A stretch of DNA of 64,000 bases from Microbacterium invictum (GCF_034421375.1 NZ_CP139779.1:2232001-2296000); one strand, 5' to 3'; shown: positions 18,361-27,947, counted from the first letter of the stretch. A program made the numbers and translations. Notes: a model not told the origin generated them from the sequence alone.

Positions 18361-18851
18361 CAGCCCGCCTGCGGCAGGTCTGCGGGAGAGACGAAGAAGT
18401 TGAGGCGGAACTTGCCGACGCGCAGCTCCGAGCCGTTCGTGAGCACCGCACGGTCCACTCGCTCGCCGTTGACGTAGGTGCCGTTCAGCGAGCGCTGGTC
18501 CACCAGCTCGAACGCCGTCCCCTGCCGGGTGATCTCCGCGTGACGCCGCGACACGGTGACGTCGTCGAAGAAGATGTCGGCCTCGGGGTGGCGACCCACG
18601 GTGGTCACATCGGTGTCGAGGAGGTACCGCGCACCCGCCGTCGGCCCCGAGCGAACCAGCAGCAGCGCCGCACCCGACGGCAGCGCGTCGATGGCCTCGA
18701 GCTCCGCGGTGTTCAGAGCGCTGCCGAAGGGGACGAAGGACAGATCGGCGTCGTGGCCGAACGTCTGCGTCGTGTCCGAACCGCGATCGGCGCCGTCATC
18801 GCCCGGCAGGCGTCGGATTTCACCAGAGTCTGGTCGCCGATTGTCGTCCAC
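18360..18851 (-). CDS. garA: GarA/OdhI-type FHA domain protein
   Basis: 163 aa. The N-terminal tail carries SDTTQTFGHD near 25-34, with the adjacent Thr pair that PknB or PknG phosphorylates in GarA and OdhI. The FHA domain (about 80-150) has TTVGRHPEADIFFDD, VSRRHAEI and DQRSLNGTYVNG. The unphosphorylated form inhibits 2-oxoglutarate dehydrogenase and glutamate dehydrogenase in relatives. The GTG at 18851 was chosen for its AAGGAGG site 7 nt upstream. It is the first gene of garA-ftsR. Lpd, a component of such dehydrogenases, is encoded 1.7 kb away. Confidence 0.9.
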   Translation of the reverse strand: MDDNRRPDSGEIRRLPGDDGADRGSDTTQTFGHDADLSFVPFGSALNTAELEAIDALPSGAALLLVRSGPTAGARYLLDTDVTTVGRHPEADIFFDDVTVSRRHAEITRQGTAFELVDQRSLNGTYVNGERVDRAVLTNGSELRVGKFRLNFFVSPADLPQAG

Positions 18852-19031
18852 GTCGTGCCCTCCTTCGGTGAGCCAGCCTATCCGACGCCTTCGCGCCGTG
18901 ACGACCGGCTCGGCGCACCCGTCGACGACCGTGCCGCGGGGCGATTGTTTCGGCCTGTGTCGACGACCGCGACCGCGGGCGCGCCGCGACCTAGTCTGGC
19001 CGACATCCGAAACTACCCACAGGAGTCCGAC

Positions 19032-19370
19032 GTGTCGAGTCCGCATCGCTTCCCCGCACCCATCGAGGTGAAGGGGCGTGCGGTCTGCATGTGCGCACGC
19101 GGACTCCGCTGCACCTCGGTAGCTCCGGGGCACGCGATGCACCTTATCCAGGCGCGCCTCATCGCGGCCACACCCCGCGAGTGGACCGACGCGATCGTGG
19201 AATCGGCGGAGGAGGGTCTCGTGGTGCTGCGCACGCTCGACGGATCGCGCGTCGATGCCTGGTCGGCCGCTCCTCCCGAGGATCTCCTGCCCGGCGCGCC
19301 GGTCGCGCTGCACGCGCGTCATCACGCCCTCGCCCTCGGGCGGGTCCGCCTCAACGTCGCCCTGCTCTGA
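19032..19370 (+). CDS. Hypothetical protein with CxC-C cluster
   Basis: 112 aa from a GTG with AGGAG 6 nt upstream. I do not recognise a family. An N-terminal stretch contains VCMCARGLRC, three cysteines within 8 residues, and the middle has RLIAATPREWTDAIVESAEEG. No signal peptide or membrane helix is seen. It lies between the garA promoter region and the convergent copper-binding gene (19-bp gap). The Cys cluster next to copper genes might bind metal, but that is speculation. Confidence 0.65.
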   Translation: MSSPHRFPAPIEVKGRAVCMCARGLRCTSVAPGHAMHLIQARLIAATPREWTDAIVESAEEGLVVLRTLDGSRVDAWSAAPPEDLLPGAPVALHARHHALALGRVRLNVALL

Positions 19371-19389
19371 CCCGATCGGGGCCCGGTAC

Positions 19390-19788
19390 TCAGGCCTGCG
19401 CGAGCACCGACTCCCGCATCGCCATGCAGGCGTCCATGCACGCCTGACACGACTGCGCGCACATGCGGCAGACCTCGCTCATGTCGGCGTGGCGCATGCA
19501 CTCGTCCATGCAGAGCTGACACATCGCGATGCAGGCGTCGAGCATCGACACCATCACCGCAGGGGTCATCCCCGACATCCGCAGCATGGCCCGGAGCATC
19601 GTGTTGCACATATCGGCGCAGTTCATGCAGGCGGGCGCGCAATCCATCATCTGCGTCGCGCACACCGTGCAGGCCTGTTCGCAGGCGGCGCACGCATCCA
19701 TGCACGCCTGCATCAGGTCCATGTCCATGCGCGCGTCCGCGCCCCTCATCGACGTCGAGCCCATCGCATCCATCATCATGCGGTCCAT
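19390..19788 (-). CDS. Cys-rich four-helix bundle copper-binding protein (Csp/DUF326 type)
   Basis: 132 aa with 18 cysteines and very many methionines. CxxxC and CxxC pairs recur through the chain: CMDACAACEQACTVC, CAPACMNCADMC, CIAMCQLCMDEC and CRMCAQSCQACMDAC. This pattern belongs to the DUF326 family, to which the copper storage proteins Csp1/Csp3 belong; these line the core of a four-helix bundle with thiols that bind Cu(I). No signal peptide is seen, so it is probably cytosolic (Csp3-like). It is divergent from a CopC gene, which supports a copper role. The ATG at 19788 was chosen because an upstream extension lacks the pattern. Confidence 0.88.
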   Translation of the reverse strand: MDRMMMDAMGSTSMRGADARMDMDLMQACMDACAACEQACTVCATQMMDCAPACMNCADMCNTMLRAMLRMSGMTPAVMVSMLDACIAMCQLCMDECMRHADMSEVCRMCAQSCQACMDACMAMRESVLAQA

Positions 19789-19851
19789 CCCGTGCCTCGC
19801 TCTCGTTCTCGCGCAACGGGCAGGTCCGCCCGCCTGAGCCCAGGGTAGGCG

Positions 19852-19887
19852 CCCAGGCTCCATTGATGAAGACCCCTTTAGCCTGGG
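19852..19887. promoter_or_regulatory. 8-bp inverted repeat spanning the copC promoter and start region
   Basis: CCCAGGCT (19852-19859) and AGCCTGGG (19880-19887) are exact inverse copies 20 bp apart. The right arm overlaps a -10-like TAGCCT (19879-19884) placed 7 nt before the copC ATG. It could be a repressor site for the divergent copper genes or an RNA fold over the copC start. Confidence 0.4.
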
Positions 19888-19891
19888 AGTC

Positions 19892-20539
19892 ATGCGTCGC
19901 TCCGCACTGCGTATCCGGCCCGCACGGGCACTCCTGGCCGTCCTGCTCGGGCTCACGGCGGTGTTCGTCCTCCCCGTCGCCGCGTCGGCCCACGACGAGC
20001 TGATCGGCTCCGACCCGGCGCCCGGCAGCAGCGCTGAGCAGAGCCCGACGGCGATCACGCTCACCTTCAGCGGTCTCGTCTCGCAGGAGCCCGGTGCCAC
20101 CGTGATCGAGGTGACGGATGCCGCGGGGGCGGCGCTCGTCGACGGATCGCCGACCATCACCGACAACGTCGTCTCACAGCCGATCGCCCCGGCGCAGGCC
20201 GGCGCCGTCACGGTGCTGTGGAAGGTCGTCTCCAGCGACGGCCACCCGATCTCCGGAGAGCTGACGTTCACCGTCACCGGTGGCGCTTCGCCGTCCCCGA
20301 CCCCGGACGCCACGGCCACCGCATCGGAGCCCGCCGCGAGCCCCTCGGCCTCGGCCTCGGAGACCGCCGCCGCACCCTCGCCGACCGCCGATCCCGAACC
20401 CGCGTCCTCCACGGCCGCGATCGTGCCGTGGATCATCGTCGGGGTCGTCGCGGCAGCCGCGGGAGGGGCGATCGTCTACCTTCTCCTCGCCCGCGCGCAG
20501 GGCCGCACCCCGGGCACCGGCGGCGGTGCCGACCGATAG
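19892..20539 (+). CDS. CopC-domain copper-binding protein, secreted and membrane-anchored
   Basis: 215 aa. Signal peptide 1 to about 33 ends VAASA before HDELIGSDPAPG, which gives the mature N-terminal His of the CopC copper site. DGHPISGELTFTV near 120 supplies the second copper-ligand His. A Pro/Ser/Ala linker (about 133-175) is followed by a membrane helix at about 179-203 and a basic tail. It binds Cu(II) outside the membrane. No CopD partner is fused or adjacent. It is divergent from the Cys-rich copper protein and upstream of lpd (9-bp gap). Confidence 0.88.
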   Translation: MRRSALRIRPARALLAVLLGLTAVFVLPVAASAHDELIGSDPAPGSSAEQSPTAITLTFSGLVSQEPGATVIEVTDAAGAALVDGSPTITDNVVSQPIAPAQAGAVTVLWKVVSSDGHPISGELTFTVTGGASPSPTPDATATASEPAASPSASASETAAAPSPTADPEPASSTAAIVPWIIVGVVAAAAGGAIVYLLLARAQGRTPGTGGGADR

Positions 20540-20548
20540 GCTGAGAGC

Positions 20549-21946
20549 ATGCCTCACTACGACGTCGTCATCCTCGGCGCCGGCCCCGGCGGGTACGTCG
20601 CGGCCGTCCGCAGCGCCCAGCTCGGTCTTTCCGTCGCCATCATCGAAGAGAAGTACTGGGGAGGCGTCTGCCTCAACGTGGGGTGCATCCCCTCGAAGGC
20701 GCTCCTGAAGAACGCCGACCTCGCCCACCAGGTCCTGCACAAGGCCGACCTGTTCGGGATCTCCGGCGACGTGCACTTCGACTTCGGAGTGGCCTGGGAC
20801 CGCAGCCGCAAGGTCGCCGACACCCACGTCAAGGGCATCCACTACCTGATGAAGAAGAACAAGGTCACCGAGTACGAGGGCCGCGGCACCTTCACCGACG
20901 CGAACACCATCGAGGTGAAGAAGTCGGACGGCGCGACCGAGACGGTCACCTTCGATAACGCGATCATCGCCACCGGCGCCAAGGTCCGCCAGCTGCCCGG
21001 CGTCGAGATCGGCGGGAACATCGTCACCTACGAGGAGCAGATCCTCTCGCGCGAGCTCCCGTCCTCGATCGTCATCGTCGGCGCCGGGGCGATCGGCATG
21101 GAGTTCGCCTTCGTCATGTCGAACTACGGCGTGAAGGTCACGATCGTCGAATTCCTCGACCGGGCGCTCCCCAACGAGGATGCGGACGTGTCGAAGGAGA
21201 TCGCCCGGCAGTACAAGAACTACGGCATCGACATCCTCACCTCGACCAAGGTCGACACCGTCACCGACCACGGTGACCGGGTCACCGTCACCTACACCGG
21301 CAAGGACGGCAACAGCGGTTCGATCGACGCGGACAAGGTGATGGTCTCCATCGGCTGGGTCCCCAACGTCGAGGGCTACGGGCTGGACAAGACGGGCGTC
21401 GAGCTGACCGAGCGCGGCGCGATCGGGATCGACGACTACATGCGCACCAGCGTGCCGCACATCTATGCGATCGGCGACGTCACCGCGAAGCTGCAGCTGG
21501 CCCACGTCGCCGAGGCCCAGGGCGTGGTCGCGGCCGAGACGATCGGCAAGGCCGAGACCATGCCGCTCGGCGACTACCGGATGATGCCCCGCGCGACCTT
21601 CTGCACCCCTCAGGTCGCGTCGTTCGGTCTGACCGAGCAGCAGGCCCGTGACGCCGGCTACGACGTCAAGGTCGCGAAGTTCCCCTTCAGCGCCAACGGC
21701 AAGGCCAACGGACTGGGCGAGCCGGTCGGCTTCGTCAAGCTCATCGCGGACGGCGAGCACCTCGAGCTGCTCGGCGGTCACCTCATCGGCCCCGATGTCT
21801 CGGAGCTGCTCCCCGAGCTGACCCTCGCGCAGAAGTGGGACCTCACCGCCCTCGAGGCCGCGCGCAATGTCCACACCCACCCGACGCTGTCGGAGGCCCT
21901 GCAGGAGGGCTTCCACGGTCTCGTGGGTCACATGATCAACCTCTAG
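20549..21946 (+). CDS. lpd: Dihydrolipoyl dehydrogenase
   Basis: 465-aa FAD enzyme, E3 of pyruvate and 2-oxoglutarate dehydrogenase complexes. FAD motif GAGPGGYVA (9-17), redox-active disulfide [13 protein letters not shown] (about 37-49), NAD motif [10 protein letters not shown], and the C-terminal HTHPTLSE with the catalytic His-Glu pair. TAGGCT at 20537-20542 ends 6 nt before the ATG, so a leaderless transcript is likely even though copC stops 9 bp upstream. No E1 or E2 gene is adjacent. Confidence 0.95.
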   Translation: MPHYDVVILGAGPGGYVAAVRSAQLGLSVAIIEEKYWGGVCLNVGCIPSKALLKNADLAHQVLHKADLFGISGDVHFDFGVAWDRSRKVADTHVKGIHYLMKKNKVTEYEGRGTFTDANTIEVKKSDGATETVTFDNAIIATGAKVRQLPGVEIGGNIVTYEEQILSRELPSSIVIVGAGAIGMEFAFVMSNYGVKVTIVEFLDRALPNEDADVSKEIARQYKNYGIDILTSTKVDTVTDHGDRVTVTYTGKDGNSGSIDADKVMVSIGWVPNVEGYGLDKTGVELTERGAIGIDDYMRTSVPHIYAIGDVTAKLQLAHVAEAQGVVAAETIGKAETMPLGDYRMMPRATFCTPQVASFGLTEQQARDAGYDVKVAKFPFSANGKANGLGEPVGFVKLIADGEHLELLGGHLIGPDVSELLPELTLAQKWDLTALEAARNVHTHPTLSEALQEGFHGLVGHMINL

Positions 21947-21964
21947 GCTTCGCGCCCGCAGGAC

Positions 21965-22603
21965 TCAACGCCCGAGCGCCCGCCCGATCTTCGATTCCGA
22001 CGATGCCGGGCGGGCGCCGGCGTTCCGGGCGAGGTCGGCGACGGCCCGGAGGAAGCCTTCACCGTCGTCGGGCGCCGCAGGACCGAGTTCGATCTCCCAC
22101 TCTCGCCAAGAGCGCTCCGTGCCGGTGGCCTCGTCACGGGTCTGCACGTGGTCGTCGAGGAATTCGGCGACGACGCCCCCCGCGGCATCCTTCATCTCGA
22201 CGGCGAGCCTCCGGTTGCGCACGCGCGCGATGGGCTGCACGGGATCCGCCGTCAGCCGCGCGATCTCCGCGTGGACGGCGGCCGGGAGGGTACCGGGCTC
22301 CCCCAAGGGCCACCCGAGCTCCACGCGCCCCGCACCCTGTCGCGGACCCTTCAGATGCCATCCGGCGTCGGGACCGCCCGTGCGTCGTCGCAACGCATAA
22401 CCGGCGCGACCGAGCGCGAAGTCGGACGTGTCGTAGTACTGAGCGTCGAGCTCGCGCACGTCGGCGACGGTCACCTCCGCGACCTCGGGCAGAACGCTCC
22501 AATCCGGGGGTGCCGCGTCCGCATCGACGTCGAGCTTGATCTCGACCTCGACGGAGCGGATCGGCGCGCCGGACTCAGTCGTCGCTCGAGGGTCCGATCT
22601 CAT
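21965..22603 (-). CDS. CYTH-domain protein (triphosphate-binding)
   Basis: 212 aa. The N-terminal VEVEIKLDV is the ExExK motif of the CYTH superfamily, which binds triphosphates in a tunnel fold (adenylate cyclase class IV, thiamine triphosphatase, polyphosphatase). Further charged strand motifs are YALRRRTGG, ARVRNRRLAVEMK and EIELG. There is no CHAD domain. The ATG has GGAGG 6 nt upstream and overlaps the preceding small gene by 29 nt. Substrate is unknown. Confidence 0.85.
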   Translation of the reverse strand: MRSDPRATTESGAPIRSVEVEIKLDVDADAAPPDWSVLPEVAEVTVADVRELDAQYYDTSDFALGRAGYALRRRTGGPDAGWHLKGPRQGAGRVELGWPLGEPGTLPAAVHAEIARLTADPVQPIARVRNRRLAVEMKDAAGGVVAEFLDDHVQTRDEATGTERSWREWEIELGPAAPDDGEGFLRAVADLARNAGARPASSESKIGRALGR

Positions 22604-22793
22604 CGGTCGCCTCCACGAACCAGAACTCCGCCTCGGTCGGGCCGTCGTGCTCGCCGGTGTGCTGCGCGTCGCCCTTCCGGCGGTAGACGACCTGTCCTTC
22701 GCCGTAGGGGACGATGAGCGAGTCGAGGTCGGGCGCCTCCAGGGGCAGGACCTGCCCGTCGAGCGGACCGCCGTGCAGTCGTGCAATAGCCAT
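22575..22793 (-). CDS. Small conserved hypothetical protein
   Basis: 72 aa, rich in acidic residues, containing LHGGPLDGQVLPLEAPD, VVYRRKGD and EAEFWFVEA. This resembles short actinobacterial proteins of unknown function. TACACT (22800-22805) ends 6 nt before the ATG, which predicts a leaderless mRNA. It is upstream of and overlaps the CYTH gene, so the two form a unit divergent from glgP. Confidence 0.8.
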   Translation of the reverse strand: MAIARLHGGPLDGQVLPLEAPDLDSLIVPYGEGQVVYRRKGDAQHTGEHDGPTEAEFWFVEATDEIGPSSDD

Positions 22794-22866
22794 ACCCCGA
22801 GTGTATCGACGGCGATCTGGGCGATGAGGGGGTTGCGCATCATCCCGCTCGCCTACACTTCACAGC

Positions 22867-25428
22867 GTGAAGGCCATCCGCACGTTCGCCGTTCGTCCCG
22901 TTCTCTCCGAGCAGCTCGCCCCGCTCGACCGCCTCGCCACCAACTGGCGATGGGCCTGGTCGGACGAGACGAAGGCGCTGTTCGCCTCGATGGATCCGGC
23001 CCGGTGGGAGGAGGTCGGCGGAAACCCCGAGCAGCTTCTCGGAGCGCTCGGGCAGGACAGGCTGGACGCGCTGTCGCAGGATGCCGACTTCGTCGCCCGC
23101 GTGCACGCCGAAGCGGAGCGCCTCGACGCCTACCTCCGCGACGACCGGTGGTACCAGGGGCTCGAGGGCGACAAGCCTGTCCACATCGCCTACTTCTCAC
23201 CCGAGTTCGGCGTCGACGGAACCCTGCCGCAGTACTCCGGCGGCCTCGGCATCCTCGCCGGCGACCACCTGAAGAGCGCATCGGACCTGGGCGTCCCACT
23301 CACCGGTGTCGGGCTGTTCTACCGGGCGGGCTACTTCCGCCAGTCGATCGGCGACGACGGCTGGCAGCGGGAGAGCTACCCGCTCCTCGACCCGTACGGT
23401 CTCGGACTGACCCTGCTGCGCGACGCCGACGGCGCCCCGGTCGAGATCGGTCTCGACCTCCCCGCCGGGCGGCATCTGGCCGCCCGCGTCTGGGTGGCCC
23501 AGATCGGCCGGGTCCCCCTCCTGCTTCTCGACGCCGACACCCCCACCAATCCCGACGACCTCCGCCAGGTGACCGACCGCCTCTACGGCGGGGGCGGCGA
23601 GCATCGCCTCCTCCAGGAGCTCCTCCTCGGTGTCGGCGGTGTGCGTGCGGTGCGGGCCTGGTGCGCGCTGACCGGCGCGCCGAGCCCCGAGGTCTACCAC
23701 ACCAACGAGGGTCACGCGGGGTTCCAGGGACTGGAGCGGATGTCGGAGCTCATCGTCGAGGCGGGCGTGAGCTTCGACCAGGCACTCGCCCAGGTGCGCG
23801 CCTCGACCGTCTTCACCACCCACACCCCGGTCCCGGCAGGCATCGACCGCTTTCCGCGCGACCTCGTCACCACCTACCTGCAGAGTCCACTCTTCACGTC
23901 TCTGCCCGCCGAGCCCGCGCTCGACCTCGGACTGGAGTCGTACCCCGGCGGCGACCCGCACGTGTTCAACATGGCCGTCCTCGGCCTGCATCTCGGGCAG
24001 CACGCCAACGGCGTGTCGCTCCTGCACGGATCGGTGAGCCGCCGGATGTTCGGGTCGCTCTGGCCCGCCGTCGACGCCGACGAGGTGCCGATCACGTCGA
24101 TCACGAACGGAGTCCACGCCCCGACCTGGGTGCACCCCGCTCTCACCGCCCTCAGCGAGCGCGCCTTCGGCGACGTGCACATCGATCGCCACGACTGGCG
24201 CTCGCGCGAGGTCGTCAGCGACCAGGAGCTGTGGGGGGTGCGCACCCAGATGAAGCAGGAGCTCGTCGCCGAGGCACGGCGGCGCCTGGGAGCCGCCGCC
24301 CGTTCGGCCGGGAACGCCGCCGTTCCGGCGTGGATCGACGAGATCCTCGACCCGGGCGTCCTCACGATCGGCTTCGCGCGACGCGTGCCGACGTACAAGC
24401 GTCTGACGCTGATGCTGCGGGACCCCGAGCGTCTCACCCGGATCCTCACCGATCCCGAGCGACCGGTGCAGCTGGTCATCGGCGGCAAGTCGCACCCGGC
24501 CGATGACTCGGGCAAGATCCTGATCCAGCAGCTCGTGCGGTTCAGCCGCGACCCGCGGGTGCGCGGGCGCATCGTCTTCCTCCCCGATTACGACATCTCC
24601 CTGGCCAAGACCCTCTACCCCGGCTGCGACGTGTGGCTGAACAACCCGCTGCGTCCCCTGGAGGCGTGCGGCACCTCGGGTATGAAGGCCGCGCTCAACG
24701 GCGTGCTGAACCTGTCGATCCTCGACGGATGGTGGGACGAGTGGTACGACGGCAAGAACGGGTGGGCGATCCCCACCGCCGACACCGCGGCCAGCGACGA
24801 GGAACGCGATGACGCCGAGGCGGCCGCGCTCTACGACCTCATCGAGCACCAGCTCGTGCCGCGCTTCTACGAGCGCACCGGGGGCGTGCCGGTCGGGTGG
24901 CTCGACATGGTGCGTCACACCATGACCGACCTCGGCAAGAAGGTCACCAGCGACCGGATGGTGCGCGACTACGTCACACGGCTGTACGTCCCCTCTGCCG
25001 TGAACGAGCGCGCCCTGCGTGCCGACGACTTCGCTCAGGCACGCTCGCTCGCCGCGTTCGTCACCCGAGTGCGCAGCGCCTGGGGCGCCGTCTCGATCGC
25101 GCACGTGGAGGGTTCGGATGCGACCACACGCGCGTCCACTGGCGAGACGCTCGAGATCGAAGCCTCCGTGCGCCTGGACGGCCTCTCGCCCGACGACGTC
25201 GCCGTGGAGCTGGTGTACGGACGCACCGACGAAGACGACGTCATCGGCGCGGAGCGCACCTCCGTGCCGTTGCAGGCGCAGGGACCGGCCGTGGACGGGG
25301 TCACTCCCTACCGCGGTTCGCTGCCGCTGCAGATCACGGGCACCTTCGGCTACACCGTCCGGGTCGTCCCGCGTCATCCGTTCCTGGTGTCCCCCGTGGA
25401 GCTGGGTCTCGTGACCTACGCCGGATGA
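22867..25428 (+). CDS. glgP: Alpha-glucan (glycogen) phosphorylase, GT35
   Basis: 853 aa, PLP enzyme that releases glucose 1-phosphate from glycogen or maltodextrin. The PLP lysine lies in GTSGMKAALNG (K607). Other signatures are PEFGVDGTLPQYSGGLG near 115, YHTNEGHAGFQGLER near 280, and THTPVPAG near 320. It belongs to the short type with an N-terminal DUF3417. GTG start follows TACACT (22854-22859) by 7 nt with no ribosome site. The stop overlaps the GATase start by 4 bp. Confidence 0.95.
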   Translation: MKAIRTFAVRPVLSEQLAPLDRLATNWRWAWSDETKALFASMDPARWEEVGGNPEQLLGALGQDRLDALSQDADFVARVHAEAERLDAYLRDDRWYQGLEGDKPVHIAYFSPEFGVDGTLPQYSGGLGILAGDHLKSASDLGVPLTGVGLFYRAGYFRQSIGDDGWQRESYPLLDPYGLGLTLLRDADGAPVEIGLDLPAGRHLAARVWVAQIGRVPLLLLDADTPTNPDDLRQVTDRLYGGGGEHRLLQELLLGVGGVRAVRAWCALTGAPSPEVYHTNEGHAGFQGLERMSELIVEAGVSFDQALAQVRASTVFTTHTPVPAGIDRFPRDLVTTYLQSPLFTSLPAEPALDLGLESYPGGDPHVFNMAVLGLHLGQHANGVSLLHGSVSRRMFGSLWPAVDADEVPITSITNGVHAPTWVHPALTALSERAFGDVHIDRHDWRSREVVSDQELWGVRTQMKQELVAEARRRLGAAARSAGNAAVPAWIDEILDPGVLTIGFARRVPTYKRLTLMLRDPERLTRILTDPERPVQLVIGGKSHPADDSGKILIQQLVRFSRDPRVRGRIVFLPDYDISLAKTLYPGCDVWLNNPLRPLEACGTSGMKAALNGVLNLSILDGWWDEWYDGKNGWAIPTADTAASDEERDDAEAAALYDLIEHQLVPRFYERTGGVPVGWLDMVRHTMTDLGKKVTSDRMVRDYVTRLYVPSAVNERALRADDFAQARSLAAFVTRVRSAWGAVSIAHVEGSDATTRASTGETLEIEASVRLDGLSPDDVAVELVYGRTDEDDVIGAERTSVPLQAQGPAVDGVTPYRGSLPLQITGTFGYTVRVVPRHPFLVSPVELGLVTYAG

Positions 25429-26165
25429 CCCGGCCGAAGCCCTTCGTGCTCCTCGCCACGCGTGCCGAGGACGTCCCCGCCGACGAGGAGTACGCCCTCT
25501 TTCTGCGCTTCGCCGGGCTCGATGAGCGCGACCTCATCCGAATCCGGATGGAAGCGGGACCGCTCCCCGATCTCGATCTCGATGCGCTGTCGGGGGTCTT
25601 CGTCGGAGGCGGTCCGTTCAACGCCTCCGATCCCCCGGAGAAGAAGACGGCGGTGCAGCGACGGGTCGAGGCGGAGTTCGCCGGTCTGCTCGACGAGGTG
25701 GTCGCCCGCGACTTCCCGTTCCTCGGAGCCTGCTACGGGATCGGGACCCTCGGGAGTCATCAGCGCGCCGCGATCGACCGCACCTATGCGGAGCCGATCA
25801 GCGTCGTCCCGGTCACCCTCACCGATGCCGGCGCCGACGAACCGCTGCTGGCGGGATTCCCTCGCACCTTCGACGCGTTCGTCGGCCACAAGGAGGCCGT
25901 GTCGATCCTCCCCGACTCCGCCGTGCTGCTGGCGTCGTCGCCGACCTGTCCGGTGCAGATGTTCCGTGTCGGACGGAACGTCTTCGCCACCCAGTTCCAC
26001 CCCGAACTCGACCTCGAGGGCATGCGGACCCGTGTGCGCGCCTACGCCGGCTACGGCTACTTCGCCGCCGACGAGCTGGAGCTGACCCTCGCCGCGGTGC
26101 GACGGGCGCCGGTCGTGCATCCGCCCCGGCTGCTGCGGGCGTTCGTGGAGCGCTACGCGCGCTGA
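25425..26165 (+). CDS. Class I glutamine amidotransferase-like protein
   Basis: 246 aa. The nucleophile elbow is GACYGIGTLG (Cys near 101) and the His-Glu pair is QFHPELD near 188. It lacks a synthetase partner domain and resembles stand-alone GMP-synthase-like amidotransferases. Overlap ATGA with glgP implies coupled translation, though no shared pathway is obvious. Substrate unknown. Confidence 0.88.
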   Translation: MTRPKPFVLLATRAEDVPADEEYALFLRFAGLDERDLIRIRMEAGPLPDLDLDALSGVFVGGGPFNASDPPEKKTAVQRRVEAEFAGLLDEVVARDFPFLGACYGIGTLGSHQRAAIDRTYAEPISVVPVTLTDAGADEPLLAGFPRTFDAFVGHKEAVSILPDSAVLLASSPTCPVQMFRVGRNVFATQFHPELDLEGMRTRVRAYAGYGYFAADELELTLAAVRRAPVVHPPRLLRAFVERYAR

Positions 26166-26176
26166 TCGCCCGCTCG

Positions 26177-26902
26177 TCAGCCGCTGATGACGGCGGCGAC
26201 CCTGGCCTCGGCGACCGGCGTCACCGTCGCGAGAGCCGGGCCCAGTCCGATGTCGACGAGCGTGACAGGTCCCGACAGCACCGGTCCGCGCCCGCGGACG
26301 AGCCCCGCCTTCACGCCGCCGAAGGTGATGGTCTCGTCGGCGACCGGCACGAGCTCGTCGCCCGCCCCGGTGTCGGGGTCGAGGCCGCTCGGAAGGTCGA
26401 CGGCCAGGATGCGGGGGCGCGGCGCACGACGTGCGCGGAGGGCGACGGCCGCATCGCGGACACCACCGCGCAGCGGACCGCCGCCGCCGAGCCCCGTCAT
26501 CCCGTCGAGGATGAGTCCGATGCCGGGCTCGTCGAGGGCTGACAGGTCGACCACCCGCGCACCGGCGCTCACCGCGGCGGCGAGGCCCGCCTCATGCGCG
26601 CCCGCGCTGACGAGAACGACGTCCACACCGGTCCCGGCGGCTGCCAGTTCGGCACCGGCGAAGAGAGCGTCGCCGCCGTTGTCACCTCGCCCGGCGAGGA
26701 CGAGGACTCGGGGGCCGGATGCCGCGACGCGCCGTGCCGCCGTGATCCGCGCCAGCGCATGGGCTGCGCGCGCCATGAGCGGCACGCCGGCCGCGAGGAG
26801 TGGGGCCTCCGCAGCCCGGATGTCGGCGGCGGCATAGGCCGGTACGCGGAGCCGGCCTGGCCGCGGAGGACCGTCATCCGTCGTCGCGCGGTGCCCCGGC
26901 AT
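26177..26902 (-). CDS. nnrE: NAD(P)H-hydrate epimerase (YjeF N-terminal domain)
   Basis: 241 aa. It contains AGRGDNGGDALFAGAEL (about 70-86) and DGMTGLGGGGPLRGG, with DLPSGLDPDTG later, as in YjeF_N epimerases that repair damaged NAD(P)HX. The ADP-dependent dehydratase half is absent, so this is the stand-alone form; a partner nnrD is not in the window. The chosen ATG (26902) overlaps the end of the YihY gene by 29 nt; the start is less certain than the family. Confidence 0.87.
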   Translation of the reverse strand: MPGHRATTDDGPPRPGRLRVPAYAAADIRAAEAPLLAAGVPLMARAAHALARITAARRVAASGPRVLVLAGRGDNGGDALFAGAELAAAGTGVDVVLVSAGAHEAGLAAAVSAGARVVDLSALDEPGIGLILDGMTGLGGGGPLRGGVRDAAVALRARRAPRPRILAVDLPSGLDPDTGAGDELVPVADETITFGGVKAGLVRGRGPVLSGPVTLVDIGLGPALATVTPVAEARVAAVISG

Positions 26903-27947
26903 CCGTCTTCGCCTCCCCCGCCCGCTTCGCTTTCGCGGCGGCATCTGCCTTCAACTTCCGCTCCCCCGCCTCGGCCGCGCGGGCGGCCTCGAGTTCGTCG
27001 GCGGCTGCCTGCACCGACAGCTCGGCGCGCTTCACGCGGCGCTGGAAGAAGGTCGCCGCGCCGTACCGGGCGCTGACGCGATCACGCTCCTCTTCGATGC
27101 CGGTGACGATGTACGCCGAGGCGAGGAGGATCACCTGGGTCGAGAGGTTCAGCCAGAGGAGCAGGGCGATGAGGGAGGCGAAGGTCGCCAGGAGCGGGTT
27201 GGACCCCGCACCCCCGATGAAGAGGCTCGACAGCTGCTGCAGCACGGTGAGCCCTGCGGCGCCGAGGAGCGAGCCGCTCAGGAGCGAGCGGCGTGACGGC
27301 TTCGTGCCCGACAGGGCGCGGAACGCGACGGCGACCACCGCGGCATCGAGGAGGAAGACGACGACGATGGTCGTCGTCCGCGTGGCGATCTGCAGCAGCA
27401 GGCTGTCGTCGGAGAGCCCCAGCCAGCCGCCGACGAGGGAGATCCCCGCGCCGCCGATGACGGTCGCCGCCGCCGACGCCCCGAGCGCCGCGCCGATCCC
27501 GATCGCGAGAAGCAGATTGCGCAACAGCACCCACAGCCAGAACGCGTCGTCGGTGAGTTCGTTCGCGAGACGCCGGATGGCGGTGCGAAGCGACCCGATC
27601 GCGCCGATCGCGGCGCCGATGAGACCGATCGAGGCGATGACCCCGGCCACGGTGAGACCCGCCGGCGCCTGAATATCATCGAGGTCGATCAGGCCGCCCT
27701 CGCCGACGAGACCGGGGACCACGGAGTCGACCGCGTCGATCAACGCCTGCCAGGCGACCGGATTGCCGGCCAGCCATATCGACGCGATCGAGAATCCGAG
27801 CAGCACCCCGGCGAAAAGGCTGAACAGGGTGCGATAGGTCACGCTGTCGGCGAGCATCGGGCCCTGTCGCTCGGTGTACAGGAGAAGGGCGCGGACGGGT
27901 TTGAGCGTCAGGGCGCGGGCGATCGCGCGCTCGATCAGATTCGGCAT
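26874..27947 (-). CDS. YihY/BrkB-family integral membrane protein
   Basis: 357 aa from the ATG at 27947. Six or so hydrophobic helices lie between about residues 35 and 290, with the family motif DSVTYRTLFSLFAG near the first helix and ALLLWLNLSTQVILLASAY near the last. The C-terminus (about 310-357) is a charged Ala/Lys-rich tail. Function is unclear; the family was once called RNase BN in error. It overlaps nnrE downstream. Confidence 0.87.
   Translation of the reverse strand: MPNLIERAIARALTLKPVRALLLYTERQGPMLADSVTYRTLFSLFAGVLLGFSIASIWLAGNPVAWQALIDAVDSVVPGLVGEGGLIDLDDIQAPAGLTVAGVIASIGLIGAAIGAIGSLRTAIRRLANELTDDAFWLWVLLRNLLLAIGIGAALGASAAATVIGGAGISLVGGWLGLSDDSLLLQIATRTTTIVVVFLLDAAVVAVAFRALSGTKPSRRSLLSGSLLGAAGLTVLQQLSSLFIGGAGSNPLLATFASLIALLLWLNLSTQVILLASAYIVTGIEEERDRVSARYGAATFFQRRVKRAELSVQAAADELEAARAAEAGERKLKADAAAKAKRAGEAKTDAGAPRDDG

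Noticed and set aside
20174..21931. 585-codon minus-strand frame
   Set aside because: Antisense to lpd; Arg/Gly/Asp-rich shadow.
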